Shown piece by piece: positions 40,949 to 50,552 of a stretch of DNA of 64,000 nucleotides. The position numbers and the translations under genes are program-made. Within the stretch, counting starts at the first letter, position 1; every line of letters begins with the position of its first letter. Under the pieces are notes generated by a model, which was given only the letters and a program-made list of their open reading frames with translations, was not told the DNA's origin and made no database searches. The DNA comes from Chlamydia crocodili (GTDB lineage: Bacteria; Chlamydiota; Chlamydiia; Chlamydiales; Chlamydiaceae), in contig NZ_CP060791.1 in NCBI RefSeq assembly GCF_018343815.1, positions 700,113-764,112 of the forward strand, given 5' to 3'.

Positions 40949-42103
40949 ATGTTCTCAGTTACCCAATCATCTGTTATAGGTAATCCCCTGTTCACGATGA
41001 ACCCAAAACCTGAAATTTTTATGTTTTCCTCAGAAGCTGCTCGTAAAGCATATGAGAGGAGAGCGCAGTGTCCTTTACTGTACAATTTAATCGATGTTAT
41101 CTGTGAAGTTGTTAAGTTAATTTTTCGCATTATTTTGCTTATTCCTGTTGGATTATTTTGGATATTGGGGAAAATTTGTCAGAATGTGTTGCTTCCCGCA
41201 GCCGGAGGTGCATTTTCAGGACAATTATGCTGTGTGAAAAGGTTATTACAAGAAGCCTTTCACATTCGTGTAGGTTATTGGGTAGATAGTGGCTATGTGA
41301 GTTCTGTAGAACGTGTTCCTATTCAAAATGATGATTTATTCATTGATACCCTCCGTATTGAATTTCCTAACGCTAAGAAAGATAGATGGATGCTTATTTC
41401 CCTAGGAAATAGCGAATGTTTTGAAAACAGAGCTATTCTTCGTCGGGGTGATGATTGGATGTTGAATGTAGCAAAGCAATCACAAGCTAATGTTTTAGTA
41501 TTTAACTATCCTGGAGTGATGCATAGCAAAGGTCCTATTTCGCGAGAATCTTTAGGAAAAGCTTATCAGGCATGTGTTCATTATCTTCGTGATCATCCTG
41601 GGGGGCCGAAAGCAAAGCAAATCATTGCTTACGGCTATTCTTTAGGAACATTAGTACAAGCTCTGGGATTAAGTAAGGAAATTACTGATGGGAGTGATGG
41701 GGTTAGTTGGTTTGTCGTTAAAGACCGTGGGCCAAAGTCTGTTTCAGCAGTAGCATCTCAATGGGTAGGGAAATTAGGTCAATGGGTGATAGAATTATTG
41801 GGTTGGGAGATCAATTCAGCAAAATATAGTGAGTCTCTTGTTTGCCCCGAATTATTTATACATGGGGTAAATAGTCAATCTCAGTTAATAGGCGACGGTT
41901 TGTTCAATAGAAATAATTGTTTTGCAGCACCGTTTTTAGATTCCAATACCTCTAATCTTCCTGGAAAGAAAATTTCTATGGGAGAATATCTTCTAGTACA
42001 TCAGGGTGTTCTTCAGGAGACAACTGTGAGGAAGATAGTTGAACACATCACAGATCACTTTGATTCCGAAGATCTGACTGAAACACTAGGTTCTAGGGAA
42101 TAA
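40949..42103 (+). CDS. CHLPS family (DUF818) membrane protein with hydrolase-like nucleophile motif
   Basis: A 384-aa member of the chlamydial CHLPS 43-kDa family. A hydrophobic region (about residues 46-90) precedes an alpha/beta-hydrolase-like domain: VLVFNYPGVMHSKG, then IIAYGYSLGTLVQAL, where G229-Y-S231-L-G233 fits the GxSxG nucleophile elbow. Late residues include LVCPELFIHGVNSQSQLIGDG (acid region) and LLVHQGVL (possible His). This suggests an esterase or lipase-like fold, activity untested. The first Met at 40949 is used; Met17 (40997) is an alternative. Confidence 0.75.
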   Translation: MFSVTQSSVIGNPLFTMNPKPEIFMFSSEAARKAYERRAQCPLLYNLIDVICEVVKLIFRIILLIPVGLFWILGKICQNVLLPAAGGAFSGQLCCVKRLLQEAFHIRVGYWVDSGYVSSVERVPIQNDDLFIDTLRIEFPNAKKDRWMLISLGNSECFENRAILRRGDDWMLNVAKQSQANVLVFNYPGVMHSKGPISRESLGKAYQACVHYLRDHPGGPKAKQIIAYGYSLGTLVQALGLSKEITDGSDGVSWFVVKDRGPKSVSAVASQWVGKLGQWVIELLGWEINSAKYSESLVCPELFIHGVNSQSQLIGDGLFNRNNCFAAPFLDSNTSNLPGKKISMGEYLLVHQGVLQETTVRKIVEHITDHFDSEDLTETLGSRE

Positions 42104-42134
42104 CTTCGATGATGCGAAAGCGTATTTTGGCTCA

Positions 42135-42166
42135 ATAGAGAATCTTTTACGTAAAAGATTCTCTAT
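42135..42166. repeat. Perfect 32-bp palindrome
   Basis: Arms of 16 bases, ATAGAGAATCTTTTAC followed directly by its reverse complement, with no mismatch. It begins 32 bases after the CHLPS stop codon. No T-run follows, so it is not a standard intrinsic terminator. It could be a transcript-end stabiliser or a protein-binding site. Confidence 0.85.
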
Positions 42167-42417
42167 GGCACTGTTGTCTCTGCCTTGAATTTGTCTTCAA
42201 ATTAAGGATACTAGTACGCATAAAGCTACTGAGATACAAAATGCGATTCAGAATAACTTACTACTATAGTTGAATAGACTCTTGAAAATAGTCAGACAAG
42301 CTAATGGAGAAAAAATGAACGCTATTACGATAAAATCTGGTTTTTTCTGACCTATCTATTTGATTTTCAGAAGGGTTGAGATAGTTATTTTCAAATAACT
42401 ATGTAAAGACTGTTGAA

Positions 42418-42459
42418 TTTAGGAGGAATAAGATTCGTCCCGCTCTTCCTAAAATTTTT
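42418..42459 (+). terminator. Terminator-like hairpin upstream of euo
   Basis: TTTAGGAGGA (42418-42427) pairs with TCTTCCTAAA (42444-42453) over 10 bp with one G-T, followed by A and TTTTT (42455-42459). No gene ends immediately upstream; the nearest stop is 315 bases away. Confidence 0.5.
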
Positions 42460-42745
42460 CCATTTTAACAAGTGTTTTAGGAGAAAGGGTTTGTAGTTGC
42501 GCAAACCAATGTCTCTAAGATCTCTATGTTTTAATGTTAAGAAATATTAATAAATTGAAGGAGTTATTTGGTTTTATTAAGATTTAAACCAAAAACATCA
42601 ACTTTGTATTAACAAAAAATCTTGATTAATAAAGCTTTTCTTAGGAAAATACTTATTTAAAAATTTCTAAAAATTAAGGAAGAACTACTAACTATTAAGG
42701 TTGTTTTAATTCTAGAATATGTTGAGGGGGGAGGTTTGCTAACGT

Positions 42746-43291
42746 ATGGAATGCATACAACATGAAAGCTGTTTCGATTTAGATGACAGAGAAGATGCAC
42801 AGCAACTTGAGGTACAAGAAGGAACCGAGATGGTTTCTATTACACAGGCTGCAAAATTGCATAATGTGACACGTCAAGCAATTTACGTGGCAATCAAACA
42901 AAAGAAACTAAGGGCTTCTAAAACAACCCGATGGGAAATTGATCTTAAGGATTTGGAAGACTACAAGCGTAACCGTTATTCGAGAAAAAAGTCCCTTTAT
43001 CAAGGTGAACTACTCTTTGATAACGATAGAGGATATTATTCTGTAAATCAGGTGGCTGATATGCTAGGAATTCCTGTGCAGAAAGTTTATTATGCTACGC
43101 GTACAGGAACTATGCGAGGAGAGCGTAAAGGTGCTGCTTGGGTTATCAGTCAATCAGAGATCGATAGATATAAGAGCGATTATTTGAATAAGCAAACAGC
43201 GAAGAAAATAAAAGATGCTGCGGTTGAACAAGCTACAGCTACTCCAGAGGATATTGTTTCTTCCGGAACCCTCTTATTTGAGAACGACTAG
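42746..43291 (+). CDS. euo: Euo, DNA-binding repressor of late developmental genes
   Basis: Early-expressed regulator that represses late promoters until reticulate bodies convert. The 181-aa protein shows two consecutive excisionase/MerR-like helix-turn-helix units: VSITQAAKLHNVTRQAIYVAI...DLKDLEDYKRNR (about 29-77) and YSVNQVADMLGIPVQKVYYAT...SEIDRYKSDY (about 97-146). Each unit is followed by a similar tail, GELLFDND (87-94) and GTLLFEND (174-181, the very C-terminus), so the protein looks like an internal duplication. A GGGGGGAGG purine tract precedes the start. Confidence 0.95.
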   Translation: MECIQHESCFDLDDREDAQQLEVQEGTEMVSITQAAKLHNVTRQAIYVAIKQKKLRASKTTRWEIDLKDLEDYKRNRYSRKKSLYQGELLFDNDRGYYSVNQVADMLGIPVQKVYYATRTGTMRGERKGAAWVISQSEIDRYKSDYLNKQTAKKIKDAAVEQATATPEDIVSSGTLLFEND

Positions 43292-43420
43292 TTCGTATTT
43301 ATCTTCTTTTGCCCCTTAGCTTAGCTATTGCTTTTATCTCTTTCGCCCTTCTAATACCTCGTATTTTTTTTATTTTCTATTTATAGCAGATAGATTAAGT
43401 CTGCGTGTAAATTTTCATAG

Positions 43421-43462
43421 AAACTCTGTAGCTTTACTTAGGGATGCAGAGTTTATTTTTTT
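43421..43462 (+). terminator. Intrinsic terminator downstream of euo
   Basis: AAACTCTG (43421-43428) pairs with CAGAGTTT (43447-43454) and is followed by A and seven T. The loop is 18 bases. It lies 130 bases after euo and 105 before gltX. Confidence 0.65.
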
Positions 43463-43566
43463 GCTCGCTTCTAATTTGGTTAATAGAGACGCCCAGAGAG
43501 AATTTCTCTTGAAGAAATAAGTAGGTTCAAGGTATCAAGTCTCTTTCGTCTTAGGATTAAAAAAGA

Positions 43567-45084
43567 ATGGCTTGGGAAAACGTACGTGTTAGAGTTGCGC
43601 CGTCGCCTACGGGGGATCCCCATGTAGGGACAGCCTATATGGCTTTGTTTAACGAAATCTTTGCAAAACGATTCAACGGAAAGATGATCTTGAGAATCGA
43701 GGATACGGATCAAACACGTAGCCGTGACGATTACGAGAGGAATATTTTCTCCGCTCTTGAGTGGTGTGGTATTCAATGGGATGAGGGACCAGATGTTGGC
43801 GGTCCTTATGGACCCTATAGACAATCAGAGCGCACAGAAATCTATCGAGAGTATGCCGAGCTTCTTTTAAAAACAGATTACGCTTATAAATGCTTTGCTA
43901 CGCCCAAAGAGCTTGAGGAAATGCGAGCTGTTGCCACTACTTTGGGATATCGTGGAGGGTATGATCGCCGTTATCGTTATCTTTCTCCAGAAGAAATAGA
44001 AGCTCGGACACGAGAGGGTCAGCCTTATACCATTCGATTAAAAGTTCCTCTTACCGGTGAATGTATTCTTGAAGACTATTGCAAGGGCAGAGTTGTTTTC
44101 CCTTGGGCAGATGTTGACGATCAAGTTCTTATGAAATCCGATGGTTTCCCCACATATCACTTCGCTAACGTGGTAGACGACCATCTTATGGGTATTACAC
44201 ATGTTCTTCGTGGAGAAGAATGGCTGAGTTCCACTCCTAAACACCTGCTTCTTTATGAAGCCTTCGGTTGGGAACCACCTACATTCTTACATATGCCATT
44301 ACTCCTCAACCCGGATGGAACAAAGCTATCTAAAAGAAAGAATCCTACTTCGATCTTTTATTATCGTGATGCCGGATATATCAAAGAAGCCTTTATGAAT
44401 TTCCTTACTCTCATGGGCTATAGCATGGAAGGAGATGAAGAGGTGTATTCTTTAGCGAAGCTTATTGAGAATTTTGATCCTAAGCGGATTGGAAAATCTG
44501 GAGCGGTTTTTGATACCCGCAAGCTAGATTGGATGAATAAGCACTACCTAAATCATGAGGGATCACCAGAAAGTCTATTAGCTAGACTGAAAGACTGGTT
44601 AATCAATGATGGGTTTTTCTTAAAAATTCTTCCCCTATGTCAATCTCGGATTGCGACACTTGCAGAATTTGTAGGACTAACAGAATTTTTCTTTTCAGTT
44701 CTTCCTGAGTATTCAAAGGAAGAGCTTTTACCGGCAGCAATTTCTGAAGAGAAGGCTGCTATCGTTTTTTACAGCTATGTAAAGTACTTAGAAAAAGCTG
44801 ATTTATGGGTTAAGGATCAGTTTTATTTGGGTTCTAAATGGCTTTCAGAGGCTTTTCAATTAAACCATAAGAAAGTAATTATACCACTTCTTTATGTGGC
44901 TATTACTGGGAAAAAACAGGGATTACCCTTGTTTGACTCTATGGAGTTGTTGGGGAAACCTCGTACACGTATGCGCATGGTTCACGCACAAAATCTTCTT
45001 GGGGGAGTCCCTAAGAAGATTCAAACAGCTATTGATAAGGTTCTTAAAGAAGAAGATTTTGAAAGCAAGATCCTAGAATTTTAG
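43567..45084 (+). CDS. gltX: Glutamyl-tRNA synthetase
   Basis: Class I synthetase charging tRNA-Glu; in bacteria lacking GlnRS it also misacylates tRNA-Gln for amidotransfer. The 505-aa protein has [16 protein letters not shown] (HIGH motif as HVGT), [25 protein letters not shown] and the KMSKS equivalent KLSKRK. The length and C-terminal anticodon-binding helical domain are normal. It stands alone between terminator-like sequences. Confidence 0.97.
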   Translation: MAWENVRVRVAPSPTGDPHVGTAYMALFNEIFAKRFNGKMILRIEDTDQTRSRDDYERNIFSALEWCGIQWDEGPDVGGPYGPYRQSERTEIYREYAELLLKTDYAYKCFATPKELEEMRAVATTLGYRGGYDRRYRYLSPEEIEARTREGQPYTIRLKVPLTGECILEDYCKGRVVFPWADVDDQVLMKSDGFPTYHFANVVDDHLMGITHVLRGEEWLSSTPKHLLLYEAFGWEPPTFLHMPLLLNPDGTKLSKRKNPTSIFYYRDAGYIKEAFMNFLTLMGYSMEGDEEVYSLAKLIENFDPKRIGKSGAVFDTRKLDWMNKHYLNHEGSPESLLARLKDWLINDGFFLKILPLCQSRIATLAEFVGLTEFFFSVLPEYSKEELLPAAISEEKAAIVFYSYVKYLEKADLWVKDQFYLGSKWLSEAFQLNHKKVIIPLLYVAITGKKQGLPLFDSMELLGKPRTRMRMVHAQNLLGGVPKKIQTAIDKVLKEEDFESKILEF

Positions 45085-45132
45085 TTCTACAGAGTGGCAA
45101 GGCTCTTACTATTTAGAGTTTGCAAGATAAAA

Positions 45133-45321
45133 CTATATATTTTGTGGATAAGATGCTTGAAATACTGACTTAGCTAGGGAGAACTCTAAAGAGTTTGCCT
45201 GCTTAGTCAGAGGAATACGTCCTTGTGCAAGAATGTAGCTACGAGGAGGGGGAGCATAGGAACAGCTGGAAACAAACAGAGATGTGAAGAAAACCATATG
45301 TAAAAAAGAAAATCTTTTCAT
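45133..45321 (-). CDS. Small putative lipoprotein in the omc locus
   Basis: 62 aa. The signal peptide MKRFSFLHMVFFTSLF ends in lipobox-like FVSSC with Cys20, followed by a proline-rich SYAPPPRS. The rest has no motif. It is coded opposite gltX and omcA, with 423 bases between its start and omcA. The clear lipoprotein signal supports a real gene despite the small size. A similar small ORF sits here in other chlamydiae (CT444.1, from memory, uncertain). Confidence 0.6.
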   Translation of the reverse strand: MKRFSFLHMVFFTSLFVSSCSYAPPPRSYILAQGRIPLTKQANSLEFSLAKSVFQASYPQNI

Positions 45322-45744
45322 CTCTCAACTCCCTATTTGTTTAAATGTTAGAACAACATTTGTTTTATTATCTATTAATTAATAGTATTGTTTTTACAAC
45401 AAAGATACAATCTTTTGATAACCAGGGGTTTAGGGTGCATAAAAAATTCCTGTTCATTAATATGCCGAACATAAGTTATTCATAATAACCCTCTTCTGGC
45501 TTCCTCTATAATACAGTCTTATTTGATGAACTTACTTTAGTTAATACTCTAGTTTTGTTTTTGCTATCAGAAAAATAATTAGTTTAAGAAAAATATAAAT
45601 AGAAAAAAGAATTGATAAAATTTTTATTTTCTATTGTAATATTGTTCATGGGAAAGTGCTTTATTAATTATTAAAAATTGAAAGGGTTTTTTAATAAGAA
45701 ATCAAGCGCGTTAAGTTTTCTAATTAGAAAGGAGTTATAAACTT
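45322..45744. other. 423-bp regulatory gap upstream of omcA
   Basis: AT-rich divergent spacer. A perfect -10-like TATAAT (45507-45512) lacks a good -35. A second pair TTGATA (45612-45617) / TAATAT (45637-45642), spacer 19, lies about 100 bases before omcA. A 14-bp palindrome CTATTAATTAATAG is at 45372-45385. omcA is a late gene, so the promoter may depart from consensus. No ORF supported. Confidence 0.45.
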
Positions 45745-46014
45745 ATGAAGAAAGCTGTTTTACTAGCTGCAGTATGTTGTGGTGTTGTTGGCTTAAGTAG
45801 CTGCTGCCGTATCGTAGATTGCTGTTTTGAAGATCCTTGTGCACCTAAGTCCTGCAATCCTTGCAACGCTTTCAACAAGAAAGACAACGCATGCAGTCCT
45901 TGCGGTACCTATACACCTTCTTGCTCCAAGCCTTGTGGCTCTGAGTGTAGTCCAGGAGTTCAAGGGCCTCAAGCTAAAGGTTGTACATCTCCAGACGGTA
46001 GATGCAAACAATAA
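45745..46014 (+). CDS. omcA: Small cysteine-rich outer membrane lipoprotein OmcA
   Basis: Structural lipoprotein of the disulfide-linked envelope complex of elementary bodies; 89 aa. The signal peptide ([20 protein letters not shown]) ends in lipobox LSSC with Cys20 lipidated. The mature part is packed with cysteines (about 15) in CC, CxxC and PC contexts, ready for intermolecular crosslinks. A strong AAAGGAG ribosome-binding site precedes the ATG. omcB follows after 164 bases that contain a stem-loop. Confidence 0.97.
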   Translation: MKKAVLLAAVCCGVVGLSSCCRIVDCCFEDPCAPKSCNPCNAFNKKDNACSPCGTYTPSCSKPCGSECSPGVQGPQAKGCTSPDGRCKQ

Positions 46015-46047
46015 GTAACGGTTCTTAACTATTTACTTAAATTGGTT

Positions 46048-46090
46048 AGGTAGTTAGGAGGTAAATTATTTCCCTGCTAACTGCCTTTAT
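46048..46090 (+). terminator. Stem-loop between omcA and omcB (possible partial terminator)
   Basis: AGGTAGTTAG (46048-46057) pairs with CTAACTGCCT (46077-46086), one G-T, followed by TTAT. The weak T-tract suggests incomplete termination, which would set a higher omcA than omcB transcript level. Confidence 0.5.
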
Positions 46091-46178
46091 GAAAATAAAC
46101 TTAAATGTTGAGGGTAAGAGTTCGTAACTTTCTACCCGATGGCAGAAGAAAAAATAACACACGCGATAGGAGATCCCT

Positions 46179-47855
46179 ATGTCCAAACTCATCAGACGAG
46201 TAGTTACGGTCCTCGCGCTAACTAGTATGGCGAGTTCATTTGCCAGCGGGAAGATAGAGGCCGCTGCTGCAGAGTCTCTTGCTACAAGATTTATTGCTAA
46301 TGCTGACACCTCAGATGACAATATCTTGCAGACAACAGCCAAGAAAATTAGATTTGGCCGTAATAAAAATCAAAAACAAGAACAAAAAAATAATGGCCCT
46401 TGCTGTGATAAAGAATTTTATCCTTGTCAAGATGGCTCATGCCAATCATCAGTAGATACAAAACAAGAGTCTTGCTACGGCAAAATGTATTGTGTGCGTG
46501 TTAATGATGATTGTAACGTTGAAATTAGCCAAGCTGTACCTGAATATGCAACAGTAGGATCTCCTTATCCTATTGAAATTCTTGCTGTAGGTAAAAAAGA
46601 TTGCGTTAATGTCGTTATCACTCAACAACTTCCTTGTGAAGTTGAATTTGTAAGCAGTGATCCTGCTACAACACCTACTTCCGATAGTAAATTGATTTGG
46701 ACAATTGATCGCTTAGGTCAAGGTGAGAAATGTAAAATTACTGTTTGGGTAAAACCTCTTAAAGAAGGTTGCTGCTTCACAGCTGCTACTGTATGTGCTT
46801 GCCCAGAGCTTCGCTCTTATACCAAATGCGGACAACCTGCTATTTGCATTAAGCAAGAAGGCCCTGATTGCGCTTGCTTACGTTGCCCAGTTTGTTACAA
46901 AATCGAAGTTTGCAACACAGGTTCTGCTATAGCTCGCGGTGTTGTGGTTGATAACCCAGTACCCGACGGTTATACTCATGCTTCAGGACAACGCGTTCTT
47001 TCCTTTAACCTAGGAGATATGCGTCCTGGTGATTTTAAATCATTCACTGTAGAATTTTGTCCTCAAAAAAGAGGAAAAGTTACTAACGTTGCTACCGTAT
47101 CTTACTGCGGAGGACATAAATGTTCTGCCAATGTAACTACTGTTATTAACGAGCCTTGTGTACAAGTAAATATCTCTGGAGCTGACTGGTCTTATGTATG
47201 TAAGCCTGTAGAATACACAATTGTTGTATCTAACCCAGGTGATCTTAAACTTTACGATGTTGTTATAGAAGATACAGCACCATCAGGAGCTACAATTTTA
47301 GAAGCTGCTGGAGCTGAAATTTGCTGTAACAAAGCTGTATGGTGCATTAAAGAAATGTGCCCAGGAGAAACTCTCCAGTTTAAGGTTGTTGCTAAAGCTC
47401 AAAGCCCAGGAAAATTCACAAATCAAGTTTCAGTAAGAACAAATTCTGATTGTGGATCATGCACTTCTTGCGCAGAAGTTACAACTCATTGGAAAGGTCT
47501 CGCAGCTACTCATATGTGCGTCATCGATACCAATGACCCTATTTGTGTAGGTGAAAATACCGTATACCGTATTTGTGTAACCAACCGCGGTTCTGCAGAA
47601 GATACTAACGTTTCATTAATCCTTAAGTTTTCTAAGGAATTGCAACCAGTTTCTTCTTCAGGTCCAACAAAAGGAACTATTACAGGTAATACAGTAGTAT
47701 TTGATGCGTTACCTAAACTAGGTTCTAAAGAATCTGTAGAGTTTTCTGTAACATTGAAAGGGGTTGCTCCTGGAGATGCTCGCGGAGAAGCTATTCTTTC
47801 TTCAGATACTTTAACAGTACCTGTAGCAGATACGGAAAACACACACGTTTATTAA
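46179..47855 (+). CDS. omcB: Large cysteine-rich outer membrane protein OmcB
   Basis: The 60-kDa cysteine-rich protein that gives elementary bodies rigidity through disulfide bonds; 558 aa. A signal peptide (about 1-24) is followed by a propeptide-like segment and a basic stretch ([18 protein letters not shown], about residues 50-67) matching the glycosaminoglycan-binding region known in other species. Four or more DUF11-type beta repeats follow ([68 protein letters not shown]), with frequent Cys pairs. It follows omcA, and a strong terminator follows it. Confidence 0.98.
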   Translation: MSKLIRRVVTVLALTSMASSFASGKIEAAAAESLATRFIANADTSDDNILQTTAKKIRFGRNKNQKQEQKNNGPCCDKEFYPCQDGSCQSSVDTKQESCYGKMYCVRVNDDCNVEISQAVPEYATVGSPYPIEILAVGKKDCVNVVITQQLPCEVEFVSSDPATTPTSDSKLIWTIDRLGQGEKCKITVWVKPLKEGCCFTAATVCACPELRSYTKCGQPAICIKQEGPDCACLRCPVCYKIEVCNTGSAIARGVVVDNPVPDGYTHASGQRVLSFNLGDMRPGDFKSFTVEFCPQKRGKVTNVATVSYCGGHKCSANVTTVINEPCVQVNISGADWSYVCKPVEYTIVVSNPGDLKLYDVVIEDTAPSGATILEAAGAEICCNKAVWCIKEMCPGETLQFKVVAKAQSPGKFTNQVSVRTNSDCGSCTSCAEVTTHWKGLAATHMCVIDTNDPICVGENTVYRICVTNRGSAEDTNVSLILKFSKELQPVSSSGPTKGTITGNTVVFDALPKLGSKESVEFSVTLKGVAPGDARGEAILSSDTLTVPVADTENTHVY

Positions 47856-47887
47856 TCCTTTTAAATTCCTTTAAAAGTTCTTAAACG

Positions 47888-47926
47888 AAAAAGCCGTCCT
47901 AGATTTTATCTGGGGCGGTTTTTTTT
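47888..47926 (+). terminator. Strong intrinsic terminator after omcB
   Basis: CCGTCCTAGA (47894-47903) pairs with TCTGGGGCGG (47909-47918) around TTTTA. The 10-bp GC-rich stem is extended by flanking A and T runs, with eight T following (47919-47926). Confidence 0.9.
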
Positions 47927-48065
47927 GTTTTCTGCCTATTAAGAATTTTTTGAATTTCTTGGAGGCCCGTCTTTATAAAATCTAAAAAAATTCAATTAAA
48001 AATTTTAATTAATACCGGAGTTGGTTAAACTTTTTCGTCTTACGTGTTTAGAGAAGGAGTTTAAC

Positions 48066-48548
48066 ATGACAACAGGTGTATCAAATAGCAGCGATGTCTT
48101 AGTCGATCTAATCAAGCCAGGATTAGAGGATGTAATGAAAGACGAAACAGTCCAGGTAACTTTGATTAATTCCGTATTGGGATGGTGCAAAGTACATATA
48201 GTTGATCCAGTAAGAACATCAAAAATTGTACAATCGAGAGCATTTCAAATTACGATGATCGTGCTAGGAGTTATCCTACTTGTTGCTGGTTTGGCTTTAA
48301 CTTTTGTACTGCAAGGTCAGCTTGGCAAAAATGCCTTCTTATTCTTAATCCCTGCGGTTATCGGTTTGATTAAACTTCTAACAACCTCAGTGTTTATGGA
48401 ACAGCCTTGTACTCCAGAAAAATGGCGTTTATGCAAACGTCTTTTAGCAACAACTGAAGATATTCTAGATGATGGGAAAATTAACCAATCAAATACGATT
48501 TTCACTACGGAAAGTACTGATGCAACGAGTACATCTACATCTAGTTAA
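48066..48548 (+). CDS. crpA: 15 kDa cysteine-rich protein CrpA, Inc-like
   Basis: 160 aa. The start at 48066 is chosen because AAGGAG lies 7 bases upstream; an in-frame ATG at 48021 lacks a site and adds 15 residues. Two hydrophobic segments (about 60-83 and 90-110) form a bilobed domain, and the known C. trachomatis homologue (CT442) behaves as an inclusion membrane protein. Only three cysteines are seen (residues 41, 115, 123), fewer than the name suggests. The C-terminus is a Ser/Thr-rich tail. It follows the omcB terminator, so it has its own promoter. Confidence 0.9.
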   Translation: MTTGVSNSSDVLVDLIKPGLEDVMKDETVQVTLINSVLGWCKVHIVDPVRTSKIVQSRAFQITMIVLGVILLVAGLALTFVLQGQLGKNAFLFLIPAVIGLIKLLTTSVFMEQPCTPEKWRLCKRLLATTEDILDDGKINQSNTIFTTESTDATSTSTSS

Positions 48549-48596
48549 AACGGAATAGTCATTAACTTTGTAACATCTTGAGACATTAGGAGGCAT

Positions 48597-50552
48597 TTAG
48601 CCTCCTAAAGAAATGGCAGACTTACCGTGTCTTAAAAGAATCATATCTTTTAAAATATTCACAGATTCTTCCATTTGTAAATCATTGCTTCCAAAAGGTC
48701 GAACTGCATCTGAGGGATCTTTTAGTTCGTCTAAAAAGATCTTATAGTTTTTATTTTCACTTAGTCGTTGTTTACTGTTTGCAGTTAACTGAGGAAGCAT
48801 CTCTCTCCACACAGTCTCTTCTTTCTGTAAATTTGGAGTATAGTACTTTTGAAACCATGGACGCATATGGGAGTCCAGATCTCCTAAATTATCATTCATC
48901 ACATTGTCACAGCTATCCGCAGGTAGGGGATGTTCTAGATAACGTTCTCCTAAAGGTTCTTCAAAATAGCGCGAAGCGATATGGATATCAGAGCGCACAC
49001 CTTGAAGTTGTGTAGACTTTCCAGAAGGAGAGTAGTATTTCCCTACAGTAACTTTGAAGAATCCCTCTTTATCAGAATCTGCAGTAATTGTTTGATGTTG
49101 GATTGTCCCTTTCCCATAAGTCTGTTCATCACCAACAATTATAGCTACGCCATAATCTTGTAACGTTTGAGCAACAATTTCTGCAGCAGATGCGGAACTT
49201 TTCGAAACAAGAATGGTTAAAGGACCGTCATAGAATTTCTTAGGAGACACCGTACGGTAACGTTTGATACTGCCATCTGCATATCGGGATACAACGACAA
49301 CTCCGTTAGTCATAAACAATCCTGAAACTTTAATTGCTTGCGAGAGAAAACCTCCTGTATTCTCTCGGATGTCTAAAACTAGCCCTAGGAGATTCTTGTC
49401 TTGTAGACCTTGAATCGCTCGTTTTAGATCTTGTTCACTAGAGATTTGATTTTCACCCTCATAAAAAGAATGTAGAGTGATCTTTCCAATAACCCCGTTA
49501 CCATAAGACTCATAGGAAACATCTACACGACGATCATCTAAACTGATCTTTTCACGTCTTAATTTCACCGTACGGTTTTGCTCTTGACTATGCACATCTA
49601 AGATGACTTCAGAGTCTCGAGAACCTCTAAGACAGTCTAGTACAGCTCTAAAGGGAAGATTCTCTATACTTCTACCATCAACACGATAAATTACATCATC
49701 AATATGCAAGTCGCCAGATTTGTCCGCGGGTCCTCCAGGAATAATCTCTTTTACAATAACTCCATCGATATCTTCTTTTAGGATTACACCAATTCCACAC
49801 ATTCCTTTTTCCAATTGAATGCGCATAGCAAGGGCTTCATCTTTACTAAAGTATGTTGTATGGGCATCCAGACTGTGAGCCATAGCCTTGACGACACGAA
49901 CATGGAAGTGATGAGACTCCTCTTGAGGTGACATGGGGTTTCCATAATCATTGATGCCTAAATAAGGGTTCTCATATGCTTCGAGTTGACGTACACAGAG
50001 ACTGGTTAAAGAGGCTTCCTTTCCTTGATATCTATCTCTGGAACTATCCGATAGATATACAGAAATATAGGAGAGGAGTAAAGAACGCTGCCTCTCTTTT
50101 ACCTCTTGGGTAGACTGTGCCCATTGCTTAGGTTTTCTAATAAGTACATGTGTGGAGGCTTCTTTAACCAAGGTCTCGGGATCAGATAGCCATTCAGTTC
50201 GCCACTGACGTGCTCGAATAATGCTATCTTTAACTACACGATTTAAATTCTGATACACCGAAAAATTATTTGTTTTATAATTTTTCAATAGGCGCTTTTT
50301 GATGTCTGTAGATTGGATAAAATTACTTACTTCTTGTTCTGTAAGATAAGCTTTGTGAGGATCAAATGATTGGGAGTATCCTATTAATGAGCGTATGAGA
50401 ATATCAGAAGAGATGTCTTGCACATCCACATGATATTCAATTAGCTTATCAACAGTTTTCCGGATGTCTTCTTCATGCAGTAATTCAGAAGCAAAAGAGA
50501 GACTAGGGAAGCATGTTAGAACAAGAGCGCAAAGACGTAGTATTTTTATCAT
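48597..50552 (-). CDS. tsp: Tail-specific protease (CT441-type S41 peptidase)
   Basis: Secreted Ser/Lys protease of the C-terminal processing family; 651 aa. Signal peptide about 1-22; N-terminal helical domain; PDZ domain about 249-330 (GIGVILKEDIDGVIVKEI, GGPADKSGDLHIDDVI); S41 catalytic core with LDIRENTGG (394-401), Ser455 (SSASAAE), Lys481 (YGKGT) and Gln485. The residue numbers agree with those I recall for C. trachomatis CT441. The C. trachomatis enzyme can cleave host p65 in vitro; the physiological substrates are unsettled. Its end faces the crpA end. Confidence 0.96.
   Translation of the reverse strand: MIKILRLCALVLTCFPSLSFASELLHEEDIRKTVDKLIEYHVDVQDISSDILIRSLIGYSQSFDPHKAYLTEQEVSNFIQSTDIKKRLLKNYKTNNFSVYQNLNRVVKDSIIRARQWRTEWLSDPETLVKEASTHVLIRKPKQWAQSTQEVKERQRSLLLSYISVYLSDSSRDRYQGKEASLTSLCVRQLEAYENPYLGINDYGNPMSPQEESHHFHVRVVKAMAHSLDAHTTYFSKDEALAMRIQLEKGMCGIGVILKEDIDGVIVKEIIPGGPADKSGDLHIDDVIYRVDGRSIENLPFRAVLDCLRGSRDSEVILDVHSQEQNRTVKLRREKISLDDRRVDVSYESYGNGVIGKITLHSFYEGENQISSEQDLKRAIQGLQDKNLLGLVLDIRENTGGFLSQAIKVSGLFMTNGVVVVSRYADGSIKRYRTVSPKKFYDGPLTILVSKSSASAAEIVAQTLQDYGVAIIVGDEQTYGKGTIQHQTITADSDKEGFFKVTVGKYYSPSGKSTQLQGVRSDIHIASRYFEEPLGERYLEHPLPADSCDNVMNDNLGDLDSHMRPWFQKYYTPNLQKEETVWREMLPQLTANSKQRLSENKNYKIFLDELKDPSDAVRPFGSNDLQMEESVNILKDMILLRHGKSAISLGG

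Larger units (their letters stand above)
42104..42745 (+). other. 642-bp hairpin-rich region upstream of euo
   Basis: No ORF of note. It holds a perfect 32-bp palindrome (42135-42166), a 22-bp inverted repeat (42381-42402) and a terminator-like hairpin followed by five T (42418-42459). The euo promoter must lie in the right part, but I cannot assign its hexamers. The structures could bound a small untranslated RNA. Confidence 0.5.

Noticed and set aside
40855..41130. 91-codon leftward open frame at the start of the CHLPS gene
   Set aside because: It overlaps the conserved N-terminal part of the CHLPS gene in antisense and has no motif.
45745..46014. Cys-rich run of omcA as a metallothionein-like protein
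   Set aside because: Lipobox, late-envelope context and match to OmcA explain the cysteines as disulfide crosslinks.
46046..46342. 98-codon leftward frame over the omcB start
   Set aside because: Antisense to the omcB signal peptide with no start signal; the omc stem-loop explains the sequence better.
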